Source: Streptococcus anginosus
GTDB taxonomy: Bacteria > Bacillota > Bacilli > Lactobacillales > Streptococcaceae
DNA: 64,000 bases
NCBI RefSeq assembly: GCF_900636475.1
Contig: NZ_LR134283.1
Coordinates: 1,889,655-1,953,654 of the forward strand
Reading direction: 5' to 3'
Below are positions 29,943 to 40,369 of this stretch, piece after piece. The notes beneath the pieces are model-generated. The model ran no database searches. It had not been told where the DNA came from and saw nothing but the letters and a program-made list of their open reading frames with translations. Position numbers and translations under genes: made by a program. The first letter of the stretch is position 1. Every line of letters begins with the position of its first letter.

Positions 29943-31211
29943 ATGAACAAGTTTCTAGATCAAATCGGTGATAAGTTATTGCCATTGGCAAACAAGCTCG
30001 CGGCCAATCGTTATTTGACTGTTTTGCGGGATGCCTTTATGCTCTCCTTTCCATTAACGATGTTTGGCTCAATTGTAGTCGTATTTAACAATTTGCCGTT
30101 TTTCAATGATGCAACGAAAGCTACTTTGTCTAATCTATTTGGCAGTGGACAAAATGCAACGATGTCAATTATGACAGTTTTTGTAACGTTTGGTATTGGC
30201 TATTATTTGTCTAAGAGTTATGAAGTTGAAGGGATTTTTGGTGGAGCTATTTCCTTTTCTAGTTTCCTTCTTTTGACACCGTTTTACACGATGACGGATA
30301 AAGGAGCAAAGGTTTCAGGGGTTCTTAGTTTAGATCGTTTAGGAGCTAAAGGGATGTTTCTCGGGATGCTTGTTGCATTCTTAGCAGCAGAAATCTATTG
30401 CTGGGCGACGAAAAAAGGTTGGCAGATTAAAATGCCAGATAGCGTTCCGCCTGCAGTAGCCAAATCATTTGCGGCTTTAGTTCCTGCCATGTTAACTCTA
30501 GTGGTGTTTCTGTTTGTCAATGCTGGTTTGACAGGATTTTTCAATGCAAATCTTCATGATATTATTTACAAGGTTATTCAAATACCATTGGTTGGATTGG
30601 GTCGCAGTATCTGGGCAACTTTGCTTGCAATCTTCTTTGTTCAATTTTTATGGTTCTTTGGACTTCATGGACAAATTCTTGTTAATTCTGTCATGGATCC
30701 AATTTGGAATACATTGATGTTGGATAACTTAGAGGCTTATCAGGCTGGCAAGCATTTGCCACACATTATTTCCAAATCATTTATGGAAACATTTACTGTT
30801 GGTTTAGGTGGTTCTGGGATGACGCTAGCTGTAGTTATCATTATGGCTTTTATTCTGAAAAAGAAAATGTATAAAGATGTTGGCCGACTTGCGCTTGGTG
30901 CAGGAATCTTTAATGTCAATGAACCTGTTATTTTTGGACTTCCTATCGTTTTAAATGCGACTATTCTGATTCCATGGGTTTTAGCGCCGATTGTTGTGAC
31001 TGCGTTTAACTATAGTGTGATGGCAGTAGGAATTGTTCCAGCTCCAACAGGAGTGGCAGTTCCTTGGACGGTGCCCGTATTCTTTAGCGGAATACTAGCA
31101 ACCAATTCTATTTTAGGAGGTATTCTTCAATTGGTGGATATGGTCATTGTAGGTCTTATCTGGTATCCATTCCTTCGTATGCTGGACAAACAACCTGATT
31201 CTGTATTATAA
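29943..31211 (+). CDS. celB: PTS cellobiose-type enzyme IIC
   Basis: A 422-residue membrane permease of the lactose/cellobiose IIC family with about ten membrane segments. The substrate-site motif NVNEPVIFGLPIVLN (about 318-332) is conserved. GAGGG (29931-29935) is seven bases before ATG 29943; the frame could also open at TTG 29940. It completes the transporter formed with the IIB and IIA proteins encoded at 27.6-28.3 kb. Confidence 0.92.
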   Translation: MNKFLDQIGDKLLPLANKLAANRYLTVLRDAFMLSFPLTMFGSIVVVFNNLPFFNDATKATLSNLFGSGQNATMSIMTVFVTFGIGYYLSKSYEVEGIFGGAISFSSFLLLTPFYTMTDKGAKVSGVLSLDRLGAKGMFLGMLVAFLAAEIYCWATKKGWQIKMPDSVPPAVAKSFAALVPAMLTLVVFLFVNAGLTGFFNANLHDIIYKVIQIPLVGLGRSIWATLLAIFFVQFLWFFGLHGQILVNSVMDPIWNTLMLDNLEAYQAGKHLPHIISKSFMETFTVGLGGSGMTLAVVIIMAFILKKKMYKDVGRLALGAGIFNVNEPVIFGLPIVLNATILIPWVLAPIVVTAFNYSVMAVGIVPAPTGVAVPWTVPVFFSGILATNSILGGILQLVDMVIVGLIWYPFLRMLDKQPDSVL

Positions 31212-31244
31212 TGAGATGAAAGAGAGATTCGCGGGAGCTATCTT

Positions 31245-31970
31245 ATGCCTAAATACGAAGAAATAACAAATATACTTCGAGATCGAATTGCAAATGGAGT
31301 CTACCCAGTAGACTCCATGTTGCCTACTCAGTTTGAATTATCAAAAGAATTCGGTGTTAGCCGAATGACTATAAAAAAAGCTGTTGAGATTTTAACCATT
31401 GAGGGACTTATTTTTTCCAAACAAGGGAATGGAACGAGAGTGTTAAATTCATCCTTTTGGGATAAAGAAGATTCAAAATTTCGCTTGAATAACTACAATG
31501 GCTTGAGTCAAGATTTAAAAAATGATGACCGAAAATTAACGAGCCAGATTATTCAATTTGCAGTTGAATTTCCAGAAGCTGAGATTGCAGAGCGTCTGCA
31601 AGTGGAAGTAACGGCACCAGTTTATAAAATTATACGATTGCGTCTGCTTGATGACCAACCTTATGTGTTGGAGCACACGTATATGCCGTGTGACTTGGTG
31701 CCAGGGTTGGATGAGAGCATTTTGCTTCAGTCTATCTATGCTTATTTATGGGATGAATTAAACTTAAAATTTGCCGGAAGTTATCGCCATATCACAGCTG
31801 AAAAGCCAGATGAATATGACCAAAACTATTTGGCTTGCCAAGAGACAGATCCGATTTTGCAGGTGGAGCAAGTTGTTTATCTGGAAACTGGACGTCCGAT
31901 TGAGTATTCGAAAAGCCGCAATCGCTTTGACACGAGAGGGTATTCTCTTTTAGATGTTAAAAATATTTAA
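31245..31970 (+). CDS. GntR-family regulator, HutC/UTRA type
   Basis: A 241-residue regulator: N-terminal winged helix (PKYEEITNILRDRI... MLPTQFELSKEFGVSRMTIKKAVEIL) and C-terminal UTRA ligand domain from about residue 95. It follows the IIC gene by 33 bases and is probably its co-transcribed local repressor. UTRA proteins typically bind a sugar phosphate, here perhaps a phosphorylated beta-glucoside. Its presumed sites are the GT(A/C)TAGAC sequences at both PTS promoters. Confidence 0.9.
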   Translation: MPKYEEITNILRDRIANGVYPVDSMLPTQFELSKEFGVSRMTIKKAVEILTIEGLIFSKQGNGTRVLNSSFWDKEDSKFRLNNYNGLSQDLKNDDRKLTSQIIQFAVEFPEAEIAERLQVEVTAPVYKIIRLRLLDDQPYVLEHTYMPCDLVPGLDESILLQSIYAYLWDELNLKFAGSYRHITAEKPDEYDQNYLACQETDPILQVEQVVYLETGRPIEYSKSRNRFDTRGYSLLDVKNI

Positions 31971-32000
31971 GTCATTTGTGCAAGATTAAAGGAGGGAATG

Positions 32001-32945
32001 ATGTCAGAACCATTATTTTTACAATCTGTTATGCAGGAAAAAATCTGGGGCGGAACGAAGCTGCGAGATGAATTTGGCTATAAAATTCCCAGTGATAAAG
32101 TAGGCGAATACTGGGCGATTTCGGCTCACCCGCATGGCGTATCTACGATTAAAAACGGTCGCTTTGCTGGTATGGGCTTGGATCAGCTCTATGCAGAACA
32201 CCGAGAGTTATTTGGTAACAGCAGCGAGCCTGTTTTTCCGCTTTTAACCAAAATTTTGGATGCCAATGATTGGCTTAGTGTTCAGGTTCACCCAGATGAT
32301 CATTATGCTATGGAGCACGAAGGGGAGTTGGGAAAAACAGAGTGCTGGTATGTGATTGCTGCAGATGAAGGAGCAGAAATTATCTACGGGCACAATGCCA
32401 AGTCACGAGAAGAGTTGCGCCAGCAGATTGAAAAGAAAGAATGGGACAAGCTCTTAACCAAGGTGCCAGTCAAGGCTGGAGATTTTTTCTATGTTCCAAG
32501 CGGTACTATGCACGCCATTGGATCAGGTATTTTGATTTTAGAAACGCAACAGTCTAGCGACACTACCTATCGTGTCTACGACTTTGACCGAAAAGATGAT
32601 GAAGGCAATCTGCGTGAGCTGCATTTGGAAAAATCCATTGATGTGCTCAATATCGGTGCGCCGGCCAATAGCCGTCCAGTCACGGTGAAAGCAGATGATT
32701 TGATGTCAACGCTTTTAGTAGCTAGTGATTTCTTTGCTGTTTACAAATGGGAAGTATCAGGAAAAGTTACTCTTGAGAAAACGGCTCCTTATTTATTAGT
32801 GAGTGTGCTGGCAGGACAAGGGATGCTGACAGTAGATGGAGAAACGTATCCAATTGCAAAAGGAGACCATTTTATCCTACCAAGCGATGTGGAAGAGTGG
32901 ACTTTCGAGGGGAAAAACCTTGAAATGATTGTTAGTCATCCGTAA
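32001..32945 (+). CDS. manA: mannose-6-phosphate isomerase, class I
   Basis: A 314-residue zinc isomerase interconverting mannose 6-phosphate and fructose 6-phosphate. The zinc-site motif SVQVHPDDHYAMEHEGELGKTECWY and the later FFYVPSGTMHAIG and LETQQSSDTTYRVYD segments are typical. GGAGGG (31991-31996) favours ATG 32001 over the adjacent ATG 31998. Confidence 0.95.
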   Translation: MSEPLFLQSVMQEKIWGGTKLRDEFGYKIPSDKVGEYWAISAHPHGVSTIKNGRFAGMGLDQLYAEHRELFGNSSEPVFPLLTKILDANDWLSVQVHPDDHYAMEHEGELGKTECWYVIAADEGAEIIYGHNAKSREELRQQIEKKEWDKLLTKVPVKAGDFFYVPSGTMHAIGSGILILETQQSSDTTYRVYDFDRKDDEGNLRELHLEKSIDVLNIGAPANSRPVTVKADDLMSTLLVASDFFAVYKWEVSGKVTLEKTAPYLLVSVLAGQGMLTVDGETYPIAKGDHFILPSDVEEWTFEGKNLEMIVSHP

Positions 32946-32963
32946 TAGCTTTTATAGAACATT

Positions 32964-32994
32964 AGAGGTTAGGGAAAAGTCCGTAACCTCTTTG
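32964..32994 (+). terminator. terminator of manA
   Basis: AGAGGTTA (32964-32971) pairs with TAACCTCT (32984-32991). Confidence 0.75.
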
Positions 32995-33133
32995 AAATTA
33001 TAAGTCTAAAGCATCATGATGTAGTGGTTCAGTAGTTTGCCTATTTTTTTACAGATGATTTCCAAGCAATGATTTCAGTCTATTTTACTCTCTTACTTAT
33101 GCAGAAATTATCAGTTATATTAAAAAATGATGT

Positions 33134-33177
33134 CATTTTCAGAAAACGTTGATAGTATTTCAAAAAAGCGTTATAAT
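33134..33177 (+). promoter_or_regulatory. promoter of the KimA-like gene with CodY-like box
   Basis: TTGATA (33149-33154) and TATAAT (33172-33177) are 17 bases apart. CATTTTCAGAAAACG (33134-33148) matches the CodY consensus at 12 of 15 positions, with the core ATTTTCAGAAAA intact, and directly abuts the -35. Confidence 0.6.
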
Positions 33178-33207
33178 GGCTGATATTGAAAAATTTAGGA
33201 GAAAAAG

Positions 33208-35055
33208 ATGTTTTCCAAGTTGAAGAATATTTTTATTGGTCGACCTTTGAAATCAAGCGATGAGGGAGAAGAAGGGAACTTATTAACAAAACTGCAAGCT
33301 CTGGCTATGTTGTCAAGCGATGCTCTATCTTCGATTGCCTATGGTCCTGAACAAGTTGTTTTGGTTTTGGTATCCGTATCTGCTGGCGCGATTTGGTGGT
33401 CGTTACCAATTGGTATTGTGGTGCTGATTTTGCTGGCCAGTTTAACCATTTCATATCGTCAGGTGATTCATGCTTACCCACAAGGCGGTGGGGCTTATAT
33501 GGTTACAACGGAAAATCTTTCACCAAAAGCTGGTCTAGTTTCAGGTGGTAGTTTGCTAGTTGATTATATGTTGACAGTAGCGGTATCCGTTTCTTCTGGA
33601 GCGGATGCAATTACGTCAGCAATTCCTGCTTTGCATCCGTATAATTTGCACATTTCGATTGTTTTAGTGCTGATTTTAATGTTAATGAATTTACGTGGCT
33701 TGCGGGAATCGGCGGTTTCGCTGATGATTCCAGTTTATTTGTTCATCGCAAGTACCGTTTTCTTAATTGGCTTTGGTTTATTGCAATTATTACTGGGGAA
33801 TTTATCCTACCATGCAACAGCTCCGATTGGAAAATCTATCTCAGGTGTTAGTTTAGTGCTCCTGCTACGTGCATTTACGAGTGGTTCGGCTTCTCTGACA
33901 GGTGTGGAAGCTATTTCAAATTCTGTACCATTTTTCAAAACACCCAAAGCTGAAAATGCAGCGAAAACCTTGGCAATTATGGCAGCCATTTTAGGTTTCA
34001 TGTTTGCTGGTATTACTTTTTTAAACTACTGGATTGGCATCGTTCCGGTAAAAGGCGTTACAACGCTCGCTCAAATGGCGCAAGCTATTTTGGGAAATTC
34101 ACCTGTTGGGCAGCTTCTCTTTTATATTTTCCAACTGTCAACAGCTCTCATCCTTGCTGTAGCGGCTAATACAGGTTTTTCGGCCTTTCCCATGTTATCC
34201 TACAATATGGCAAAAAATAAATATATGCCACACATGTATATGGAAAAAGGAGCACGCCTTGGTTATTCAAATGGGATTCTGACTTTAGCTATCGGTGCTA
34301 TTCTTCTTTTGCTAATTTTTAATGGGAATACTGAACGGCTCATTCCACTTTACACTATTGGTGTATTTGTGCCTTTTGCTCTTTCTCAAACGGGAATGGT
34401 CGTGCATTGGCGCAAGCAGTATGGAAAATATTTCTTGAAATATTCAGTAGCAAATATTTTAGGCGCTGCTATTTGTTACACCATTGTAGCGATTTTGCTA
34501 CTTTTTCGTTTGCGAGATATTTGGCCATTCTTTCCGATTATCATCGTTTTATTATGGATTTTCTTGAGTATTAAAAATCATTACAATAAAGTGGCGAAAC
34601 AGCTGCGTTTGAATGAAGAAATTGAACGCGTAGACTATGCAGGAAATCTGGTTTTGGTGCTTGTTGGAAATGTCACGCGTGTTAGTGTCGGTGCGATGAA
34701 TTATGCGCGTAGCATTGGTGATGAGGTGATTGCCATGCATGTATCTACCAAAGAAACACAAGAAAAAGATGAAGAAGTAGCCAGTGAATTTAAACAATAT
34801 TTTCCGGATATTCAATTTGTAAATGTGGAAACAAGCTACCGTAATATCATCAGACCAACTGTACAGTATGTGACAAAAATCGCTCGTGGTGCGCAGAAGA
34901 AAGGTTATACCGTGACGGTGCTAGTACCACAATTCATTCCAAATCATAGTTGGCAAAACATGCTACACAATCAAATGAGCTTGAAATTGAAATATTTCCT
35001 CAGATGGCATGAAAATGTTGTTGTAGCTAGTTATTCTTATCACTTAAAAGAGTAA
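33208..35055 (+). CDS. APC-family permease, KimA-like potassium importer
   Basis: A 615-residue transporter with about 12 membrane segments and a cytoplasmic C-terminal domain of about 150 residues. The start FIGRPLKSSDEGE, the segment LTKLQALAMLSSDALSSIAYG, then YPQGGGAYMVTTENL and SGSASLTGVEAISNSVP closely resemble B. subtilis KimA (YdaO), a high-affinity potassium/proton symporter controlled by c-di-AMP. Potassium is the inferred substrate. It is monocistronic between a clear promoter and terminator. Confidence 0.85.
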   Translation: MFSKLKNIFIGRPLKSSDEGEEGNLLTKLQALAMLSSDALSSIAYGPEQVVLVLVSVSAGAIWWSLPIGIVVLILLASLTISYRQVIHAYPQGGGAYMVTTENLSPKAGLVSGGSLLVDYMLTVAVSVSSGADAITSAIPALHPYNLHISIVLVLILMLMNLRGLRESAVSLMIPVYLFIASTVFLIGFGLLQLLLGNLSYHATAPIGKSISGVSLVLLLRAFTSGSASLTGVEAISNSVPFFKTPKAENAAKTLAIMAAILGFMFAGITFLNYWIGIVPVKGVTTLAQMAQAILGNSPVGQLLFYIFQLSTALILAVAANTGFSAFPMLSYNMAKNKYMPHMYMEKGARLGYSNGILTLAIGAILLLLIFNGNTERLIPLYTIGVFVPFALSQTGMVVHWRKQYGKYFLKYSVANILGAAICYTIVAILLLFRLRDIWPFFPIIIVLLWIFLSIKNHYNKVAKQLRLNEEIERVDYAGNLVLVLVGNVTRVSVGAMNYARSIGDEVIAMHVSTKETQEKDEEVASEFKQYFPDIQFVNVETSYRNIIRPTVQYVTKIARGAQKKGYTVTVLVPQFIPNHSWQNMLHNQMSLKLKYFLRWHENVVVASYSYHLKE

Positions 35056-35063
35056 GGACATAG

Positions 35064-35097
35064 AACGGTAGTTTTGAATGGAACTGCCGTTTTTATC
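35064..35097 (+). terminator. terminator of the KimA-like gene
   Basis: AACGGTAGTT pairs with AACTGCCGTT, followed by TTTT. Confidence 0.85.
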
Positions 35098-35108
35098 CTT
35101 TTATTTTC

Positions 35109-35137
35109 TTGAAAGATATAGTGAAAAATGCTATAAT
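35109..35137 (+). promoter_or_regulatory. secA promoter
   Basis: TTGAAA (35109-35114) and TATAAT (35132-35137) are 17 bases apart, 46 bases before the start codon. Confidence 0.75.
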
Positions 35138-35182
35138 GAAAAGAACATTTTAAAATAAGAATTGTAACAAGTAAGGAAAGAA

Positions 35183-37702
35183 ATGGCGAATATTTTAAGA
35201 AAAATTATCGAAAATGATAAAGGTGAATTAAGAAGATTAGAAAAAATGGCAAAGAAAGTCATGGCGTATGAAGATGAAATGGCTGCTTTGTCAGATGAAG
35301 CTTTGAAAGCAAAGACGGATGAATTTAAGCAACGGTATCAAAATGGCGAGTCATTAGATGACTTGCTTTATGAAGCTTTTGCGGTTGTTCGTGAAGGTGC
35401 AAAGCGTGTGTTAGGACTTTTTCCTTACCCAGTACAGATTATGGGTGGGATTGTCTTACACCATGGAGATGTGCCAGAAATGCGTACAGGGGAAGGAAAA
35501 ACCCTGACAGCAACCATGCCAGTTTATCTGAACGCTTTGTCTGGAGAAGGGGTTCACGTTGTCACAGTAAATGAATATCTGACAGAGCGTGACGCAACGG
35601 AAATGGGGGAACTGTACTCTTGGTTGGGGCTTTCTGTTGGTATCAACCTTGCTGCAAAGTCATCCGCAGAGAAAAAAGAAGCCTATGAATGTGATATCAC
35701 GTATTCAACCAATGCAGAGATTGGTTTTGACTATTTGCGTGATAATATGGTGGTGCGTGCTGAAAACATGGTGCAACGCCCGCTCAACTACGCTTTGGTT
35801 GACGAAGTAGACTCCATTTTGATTGACGAAGCTCGTACGCCTTTGATTGTGTCAGGACCAACTTCGTCTGATACGAACCAACTTTATCACATGGCGGATA
35901 GCTTTGTGAAGTCTCTTAATAAAGATGACTACATCATTGATGTGCAGTCTAAAACCATTGGACTTTCTGACTCTGGGATTGATAAAGCAGAAAGCTACTT
36001 CAAGTTAGAAAACTTGTATGATATTGAAAATGTAGCACTGACTCACTTTATTGACAATGCCCTTCGTGCAAACTATATCATGCTGTTAGATATTGACTAT
36101 GTGGTGAGTGAAGAGCAAGAAATTTTGATTGTGGATCAATTTACAGGTCGTACAATGGAAGGTCGCCGCTATTCAGACGGACTTCACCAAGCAATTGAAG
36201 CCAAAGAAGGTGTGCCAATTCAGGATGAAACAAAGACTTCGGCTTCTATCACTTACCAAAATCTATTCCGTATGTATAAGAAATTGTCAGGGATGACAGG
36301 GACAGCTAAGACAGAAGAAGAAGAATTCCGCGAAACTTATAACATTCGAGTGATTCCGATTCCTACTAACCGTCCGGTGGCTCGTATTGATCACCCAGAC
36401 CTTCTTTATCCAAGTATTGAATCAAAATTTAAAGCAGTTGTCCAAGATGTGAAAGCTCGTCATGAAAAAGGACAACCTGTACTTGTTGGGACAGTAGCAG
36501 TTGAAACAAGTGATTATATTTCTAAAAAATTAGTCGAAGCTGGAGTTCCTCATGAAGTATTGAATGCGAAAAATCACTATAAAGAAGCACAAATCATTAT
36601 GAATGCTGGTCAACGTGGCGCGGTAACGATTGCAACCAATATGGCTGGTCGTGGTACGGATATTAAACTTGGTGAAGGCGTTCGCGAGTTAGGTGGACTT
36701 TGTGTCATTGGTACAGAACGTCATGAAAGCCGTCGTATTGATAATCAACTTCGTGGTCGTTCGGGTCGTCAAGGAGATCCTGGTGAATCACAATTCTACC
36801 TATCACTTGAAGATGAACTTATGCGTCGCTTTGGATCGGAACGGATTAAAGCTGTTTTGGATCGCATGAACCTCAGCGAAGAAGAGTCTGTCATCAAATC
36901 TCGTATGCTGACGCGCCAAGTAGAAGGAGCTCAAAAGCGTGTTGAAGGGAACAACTACGATACACGTAAACAAGTCCTTCAATATGATGATGTTATGCGT
37001 GAGCAACGTGAAATTATCTATGCGCAGCGCTATGATGTCATTACGGCTGATCGTGATTTGGCACCGGAAATTCATGCCATGATGAAGCGAACAATCAACC
37101 GTTTTGTGGATGGCAACAGTCGTGCAGAACAAGATGAAAAATTAGAAGCAATTGTTAATTTTGCAAAATACAATCTTGTTCCAGAAGAATCTATTGAAAT
37201 CGCAGATTTAGAAGGCTTGTCTGATGAAGATATCAAGGGTGATTTATACAAACGTGCCTTGGAGGTTTACGATAGTCAAGTGGCGAAACTTCGCGATGAA
37301 GAGTCTGTCAGAGAATTCCAAAAAGTTCTGATTTTACGCGTTGTAGATAGCAAATGGACTGATCATATCGATGCTTTGGATCAACTTCGGAACGCAGTTG
37401 GACTTCGTGGTTATGCTCAAAATAACCCAGTCGTTGAATACCAAGCTGAAAGTTTCCGTATGTTTAATGACATGATTGGTTCGATCGAATTTGATGTGAC
37501 GCGTTTAATGATGAAGGCTCAAATTCACGAGCAAGAACGTCCGCGTACGGAGCATCATATCAGCACAACAGCGACACGCAATATTGCAGCACAACACTCT
37601 GGCTTGCCTAGCGATATTGATTTGACAAAAGTGAAGCGCAATGACTTGTGTCCATGTGGTTCTGGTAAGAAATTTAAAAATTGTCATGGACGCCACAGAT
37701 AA
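35183..37702 (+). CDS. secA: preprotein translocase ATPase SecA
   Basis: 839 residues, the normal Firmicute length. Walker A is in [14 protein letters not shown] near residue 100, the DEAD-type [16 protein letters not shown] near 208, and the motif [15 protein letters not shown] in the second ATPase half. It ends in the zinc-binding SEC-C motif [14 protein letters not shown]. It drives secretion through SecYEG. AAGGAAAG precedes the ATG. This is the first gene of the secA-aroF-acpS-alr-recG block. Confidence 0.98.
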   Translation: MANILRKIIENDKGELRRLEKMAKKVMAYEDEMAALSDEALKAKTDEFKQRYQNGESLDDLLYEAFAVVREGAKRVLGLFPYPVQIMGGIVLHHGDVPEMRTGEGKTLTATMPVYLNALSGEGVHVVTVNEYLTERDATEMGELYSWLGLSVGINLAAKSSAEKKEAYECDITYSTNAEIGFDYLRDNMVVRAENMVQRPLNYALVDEVDSILIDEARTPLIVSGPTSSDTNQLYHMADSFVKSLNKDDYIIDVQSKTIGLSDSGIDKAESYFKLENLYDIENVALTHFIDNALRANYIMLLDIDYVVSEEQEILIVDQFTGRTMEGRRYSDGLHQAIEAKEGVPIQDETKTSASITYQNLFRMYKKLSGMTGTAKTEEEEFRETYNIRVIPIPTNRPVARIDHPDLLYPSIESKFKAVVQDVKARHEKGQPVLVGTVAVETSDYISKKLVEAGVPHEVLNAKNHYKEAQIIMNAGQRGAVTIATNMAGRGTDIKLGEGVRELGGLCVIGTERHESRRIDNQLRGRSGRQGDPGESQFYLSLEDELMRRFGSERIKAVLDRMNLSEEESVIKSRMLTRQVEGAQKRVEGNNYDTRKQVLQYDDVMREQREIIYAQRYDVITADRDLAPEIHAMMKRTINRFVDGNSRAEQDEKLEAIVNFAKYNLVPEESIEIADLEGLSDEDIKGDLYKRALEVYDSQVAKLRDEESVREFQKVLILRVVDSKWTDHIDALDQLRNAVGLRGYAQNNPVVEYQAESFRMFNDMIGSIEFDVTRLMMKAQIHEQERPRTEHHISTTATRNIAAQHSGLPSDIDLTKVKRNDLCPCGSGKKFKNCHGRHR

Positions 37703-37724
37703 GTAGTGTAAAGAGGGGGAGATT

Positions 37725-38765
37725 ATGACATTTAAGGCAACTAGCGAGCCAATTGATGTAGCAAAGGTTCGCAATTTATCAAAGTTGGAAGGAGAGGCTT
37801 TAGCTAAAAAAGAGGCACGAGATCGCGAGTTAAATGCCATTATTCGTGGAGAAGATGACCGCATTCTGTTGGTCATTGGTCCGTGTTCTTCTGATAATGA
37901 AGCGGCTGTCCTAGGATATGCAAAGCGCCTATCTGTCCTCCAAGAAGAGGTGAAAGACCGTATTTTCATGGTTATGCGCGTGTATACAGCTAAGCCTCGC
38001 ACCAATGGCGATGGTTATAAAGGATTGATTCATCAACCGAATGCTAAGGCTGCTCCAAGCTTAATTAATGGGATTAAGGCTGTTCGGAATTTACATTATC
38101 GTGTCATTACGGAGACGGGAATGACGACAGCTGATGAAATGCTCTATCCAGAAAATCTTCCGTTGGTAGATGATTTGATTTCTTATATGGCTGTTGGGGC
38201 GCGTTCTGTGGAAGATCAGCAACACCGTTTTGTCGCTAGTGGAGCTGATGTTGCGACCGGTTTGAAAAATCCTACGTCTGGCAATCTCAATGTCATGTTT
38301 AACGGGATTTACGCAGCGCAAAACAAGCAAAGTTTCTTGTTTGCTGGTAAGGAAGTAGAAACTTCAGGGAATCCTTTGGCACACGCTATTCTGCGTGGTG
38401 GGCTTGATGAGTATGGAAAAAACATTCCAAACTATTACTATGATAATTTGCTGGATACGATTGACCAATATGAAAAAATGGGCTTAGAAAATCCTTTTAT
38501 CATCATTGATACCAACCATGATAATTCTGGAAAACAGTATTTAGAACAGGTGCGAATTGTCCGTCAAACTTTAATTAACCGTGATTGGAATGAGAAAATC
38601 AAAAAAGTTGTACGCGGCTTTATGATCGAGTCTTACTTAGAAGATGGCCGTCAAAATGAGCCTGAAGTGTTTGGAAAATCCATCACAGACCCTTGTTTGG
38701 GTTGGGATAATACAGTCAGATTAGTCAAGGAAATTTATACTACCCTATCTAAAAATGAAAAATAA
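37725..38765 (+). CDS. aroF: 3-deoxy-7-phosphoheptulonate (DAHP) synthase, class I
   Basis: A 346-residue class I DAHP synthase, catalysing the first step of aromatic amino acid synthesis from phosphoenolpyruvate and erythrose 4-phosphate. Motifs include [27 protein letters not shown] and [10 protein letters not shown]. It lies 22 bases after secA. Several streptococci carry two tandem copies here; only one is present. Confidence 0.95.
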   Translation: MTFKATSEPIDVAKVRNLSKLEGEALAKKEARDRELNAIIRGEDDRILLVIGPCSSDNEAAVLGYAKRLSVLQEEVKDRIFMVMRVYTAKPRTNGDGYKGLIHQPNAKAAPSLINGIKAVRNLHYRVITETGMTTADEMLYPENLPLVDDLISYMAVGARSVEDQQHRFVASGADVATGLKNPTSGNLNVMFNGIYAAQNKQSFLFAGKEVETSGNPLAHAILRGGLDEYGKNIPNYYYDNLLDTIDQYEKMGLENPFIIIDTNHDNSGKQYLEQVRIVRQTLINRDWNEKIKKVVRGFMIESYLEDGRQNEPEVFGKSITDPCLGWDNTVRLVKEIYTTLSKNEK

Positions 38766-38773
38766 AAAGGATG

Positions 38774-38801
38774 GAGTTGAGACTAGTCTCAACTCTTTTT
38801 A
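38774..38801 (+). terminator. perfect 22-base palindrome with T-run between aroF and acpS
   Basis: The 22 bases at 38774-38795 are exactly self-complementary (half-site GAGTTGAGACT) and are followed by TTTTT. It should terminate or attenuate transcription only 11 bases before the acpS start codon. Confidence 0.85.
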
Positions 38802-38806
38802 AAAAG

Positions 38807-39172
38807 ATGATTAAAGGACATGGTATTGATATAGAGGAAATTTCTTCTATTCAAAAAGTTTATGAAAAAAATGCTCGCTTTGCCCAAAAGGTTTTGACAG
38901 CCGCAGAATTTGCACGGTTTGAGAAACTTTCTGGCAAGCGAAGAATGGAATATTTGGCAGGACGTTGGTCTGCTAAAGAGGCTTTTTCTAAAGCATGGGG
39001 GACTGGAATTGGTTGTGTCACTTTTCAGGATTTAGAAATTTTAAACAATGAAAAGGGAGCGCCTATTTTTACTAAGTCGCCTTTTTCTGGCAAGGTCTGG
39101 GTGTCGCTCAGCCATGCAGGTAATATTGTTACAGCTAGTGTTATTTTGGAGGAACATCATGAAAACGAGTAA
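38807..39172 (+). CDS. acpS: holo-[acyl-carrier-protein] synthase
   Basis: A 121-residue phosphopantetheinyl transferase: N-terminal GHGIDIEEI (metal and CoA site) and [16 protein letters not shown] (residues about 53-68). It activates acyl carrier protein. I chose ATG 38807 because the protein start MIKGHGIDI fits the family. There is no good Shine-Dalgarno site next to it; AAAAAGGATGG lies before the palindrome at 38774-38795. It overlaps alr by 14 bases. Confidence 0.93.
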   Translation: MIKGHGIDIEEISSIQKVYEKNARFAQKVLTAAEFARFEKLSGKRRMEYLAGRWSAKEAFSKAWGTGIGCVTFQDLEILNNEKGAPIFTKSPFSGKVWVSLSHAGNIVTASVILEEHHENE

Positions 39173-40265
39173 TCATCGGCCTACTAAGGCTATTGTGGAT
39201 TTGGCTGCTATTCAATTTAATATTAAACAAATTGCAGCGCATATTCCAGACAATGTAGAAAAATGGGCTGTTGTCAAGGCAGATGCCTATGGTCACGGTG
39301 CAGTCGCTGTTACGCAATCTATTGAGCCAATTGTGGATGGCTTTTGTGTTTCCAATATTGATGAAGCGGTAGAGCTGAGAGAAGCTGGTATTTTAAAAAA
39401 AATTCTGGTTCTGGGAGTATCAACTATCCAGTCTGTTCTGTTGGCAATTAAATACAAGATTACTTATACGGTGGCTAGTTTAGAATGGATTGATTTGCTT
39501 TTGAAGTCAGACATAGACCTAACTGGACTGGTTGTTCATATAAAAATTGATTCTGGAATGGGGCGGATTGGTTTTCGAAATAGCCAAGACGCTCAAGAAG
39601 CGATTCATCGTTTGGAAAAGGCAGGTGCTCAGGTCGAAGGAATTTTCACCCATTTTGCGACAGCTGATGAAGCAGATACGCATAAATTTGAAACTCAGCT
39701 GGCACGTTTTAAAGAAATTTTAGGGCAATTAGAAACCGTTCCACCGATTGTTCACGCTAGTAATTCTGCAACGACTCTTTGGCATGCAGAGACTGTGATG
39801 AATGCGGTGCGTCTGGGGGATATTATCTATGGTCTCAATCCTAGCGGTCGTACGTTGGAGCTCCCTTATGAAATGAAGCCGGCTCTTTCTCTGGTGTCGG
39901 AATTGGTTCATGTCAAGCAGCTGGAAGCAGGAGCAGATGTGGGGTACGGAGCTACTTATACGAGTGAAAATTCGCAGTATATTGGAACGATTCCGCTGGG
40001 CTATGCTGATGGCTGGACGCGAGGTATGCAAGGCTTTAATGTTTTAGTTGACGGGAATCCTTGTCCCATTGTTGGACGCGTATCTATGGATCAGATTACT
40101 GTTCGTTTACCTCAGTTTTATCCTATTGGAACGTCAGTTGTCCTTATCGGTGAAAGTGGTAAAGAAGCTATTTCTGCAACAGATGTGGCAGAAAAACGGG
40201 AAACCATCAATTACGAGGTGGTTTGTTTGATCAGCGACCGCGTCCCTAGAGTTTACAAAGAATGA
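39159..40265 (+). CDS. alr: alanine racemase
   Basis: A 368-residue PLP enzyme making D-alanine for peptidoglycan. The PLP lysine lies in [13 protein letters not shown] (about 38-50) and the catalytic tyrosine in [10 protein letters not shown] in the C-terminal domain. ATG 39159 has GGAGG directly upstream; the frame stays open further 5' inside acpS, but that part does not fit the family. Confidence 0.96.
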   Translation: MKTSNHRPTKAIVDLAAIQFNIKQIAAHIPDNVEKWAVVKADAYGHGAVAVTQSIEPIVDGFCVSNIDEAVELREAGILKKILVLGVSTIQSVLLAIKYKITYTVASLEWIDLLLKSDIDLTGLVVHIKIDSGMGRIGFRNSQDAQEAIHRLEKAGAQVEGIFTHFATADEADTHKFETQLARFKEILGQLETVPPIVHASNSATTLWHAETVMNAVRLGDIIYGLNPSGRTLELPYEMKPALSLVSELVHVKQLEAGADVGYGATYTSENSQYIGTIPLGYADGWTRGMQGFNVLVDGNPCPIVGRVSMDQITVRLPQFYPIGTSVVLIGESGKEAISATDVAEKRETINYEVVCLISDRVPRVYKE

Positions 40266-40369
40266 GTTGAAATCTAAAAGTAGTCGGAAACAATCCAAAG
40301 AGCTATTGGAGGGTGTCTGTTTTAGCCTGCTTTTATAAATTCTTAAGAAACAGAACTGAAAGAGGAATT

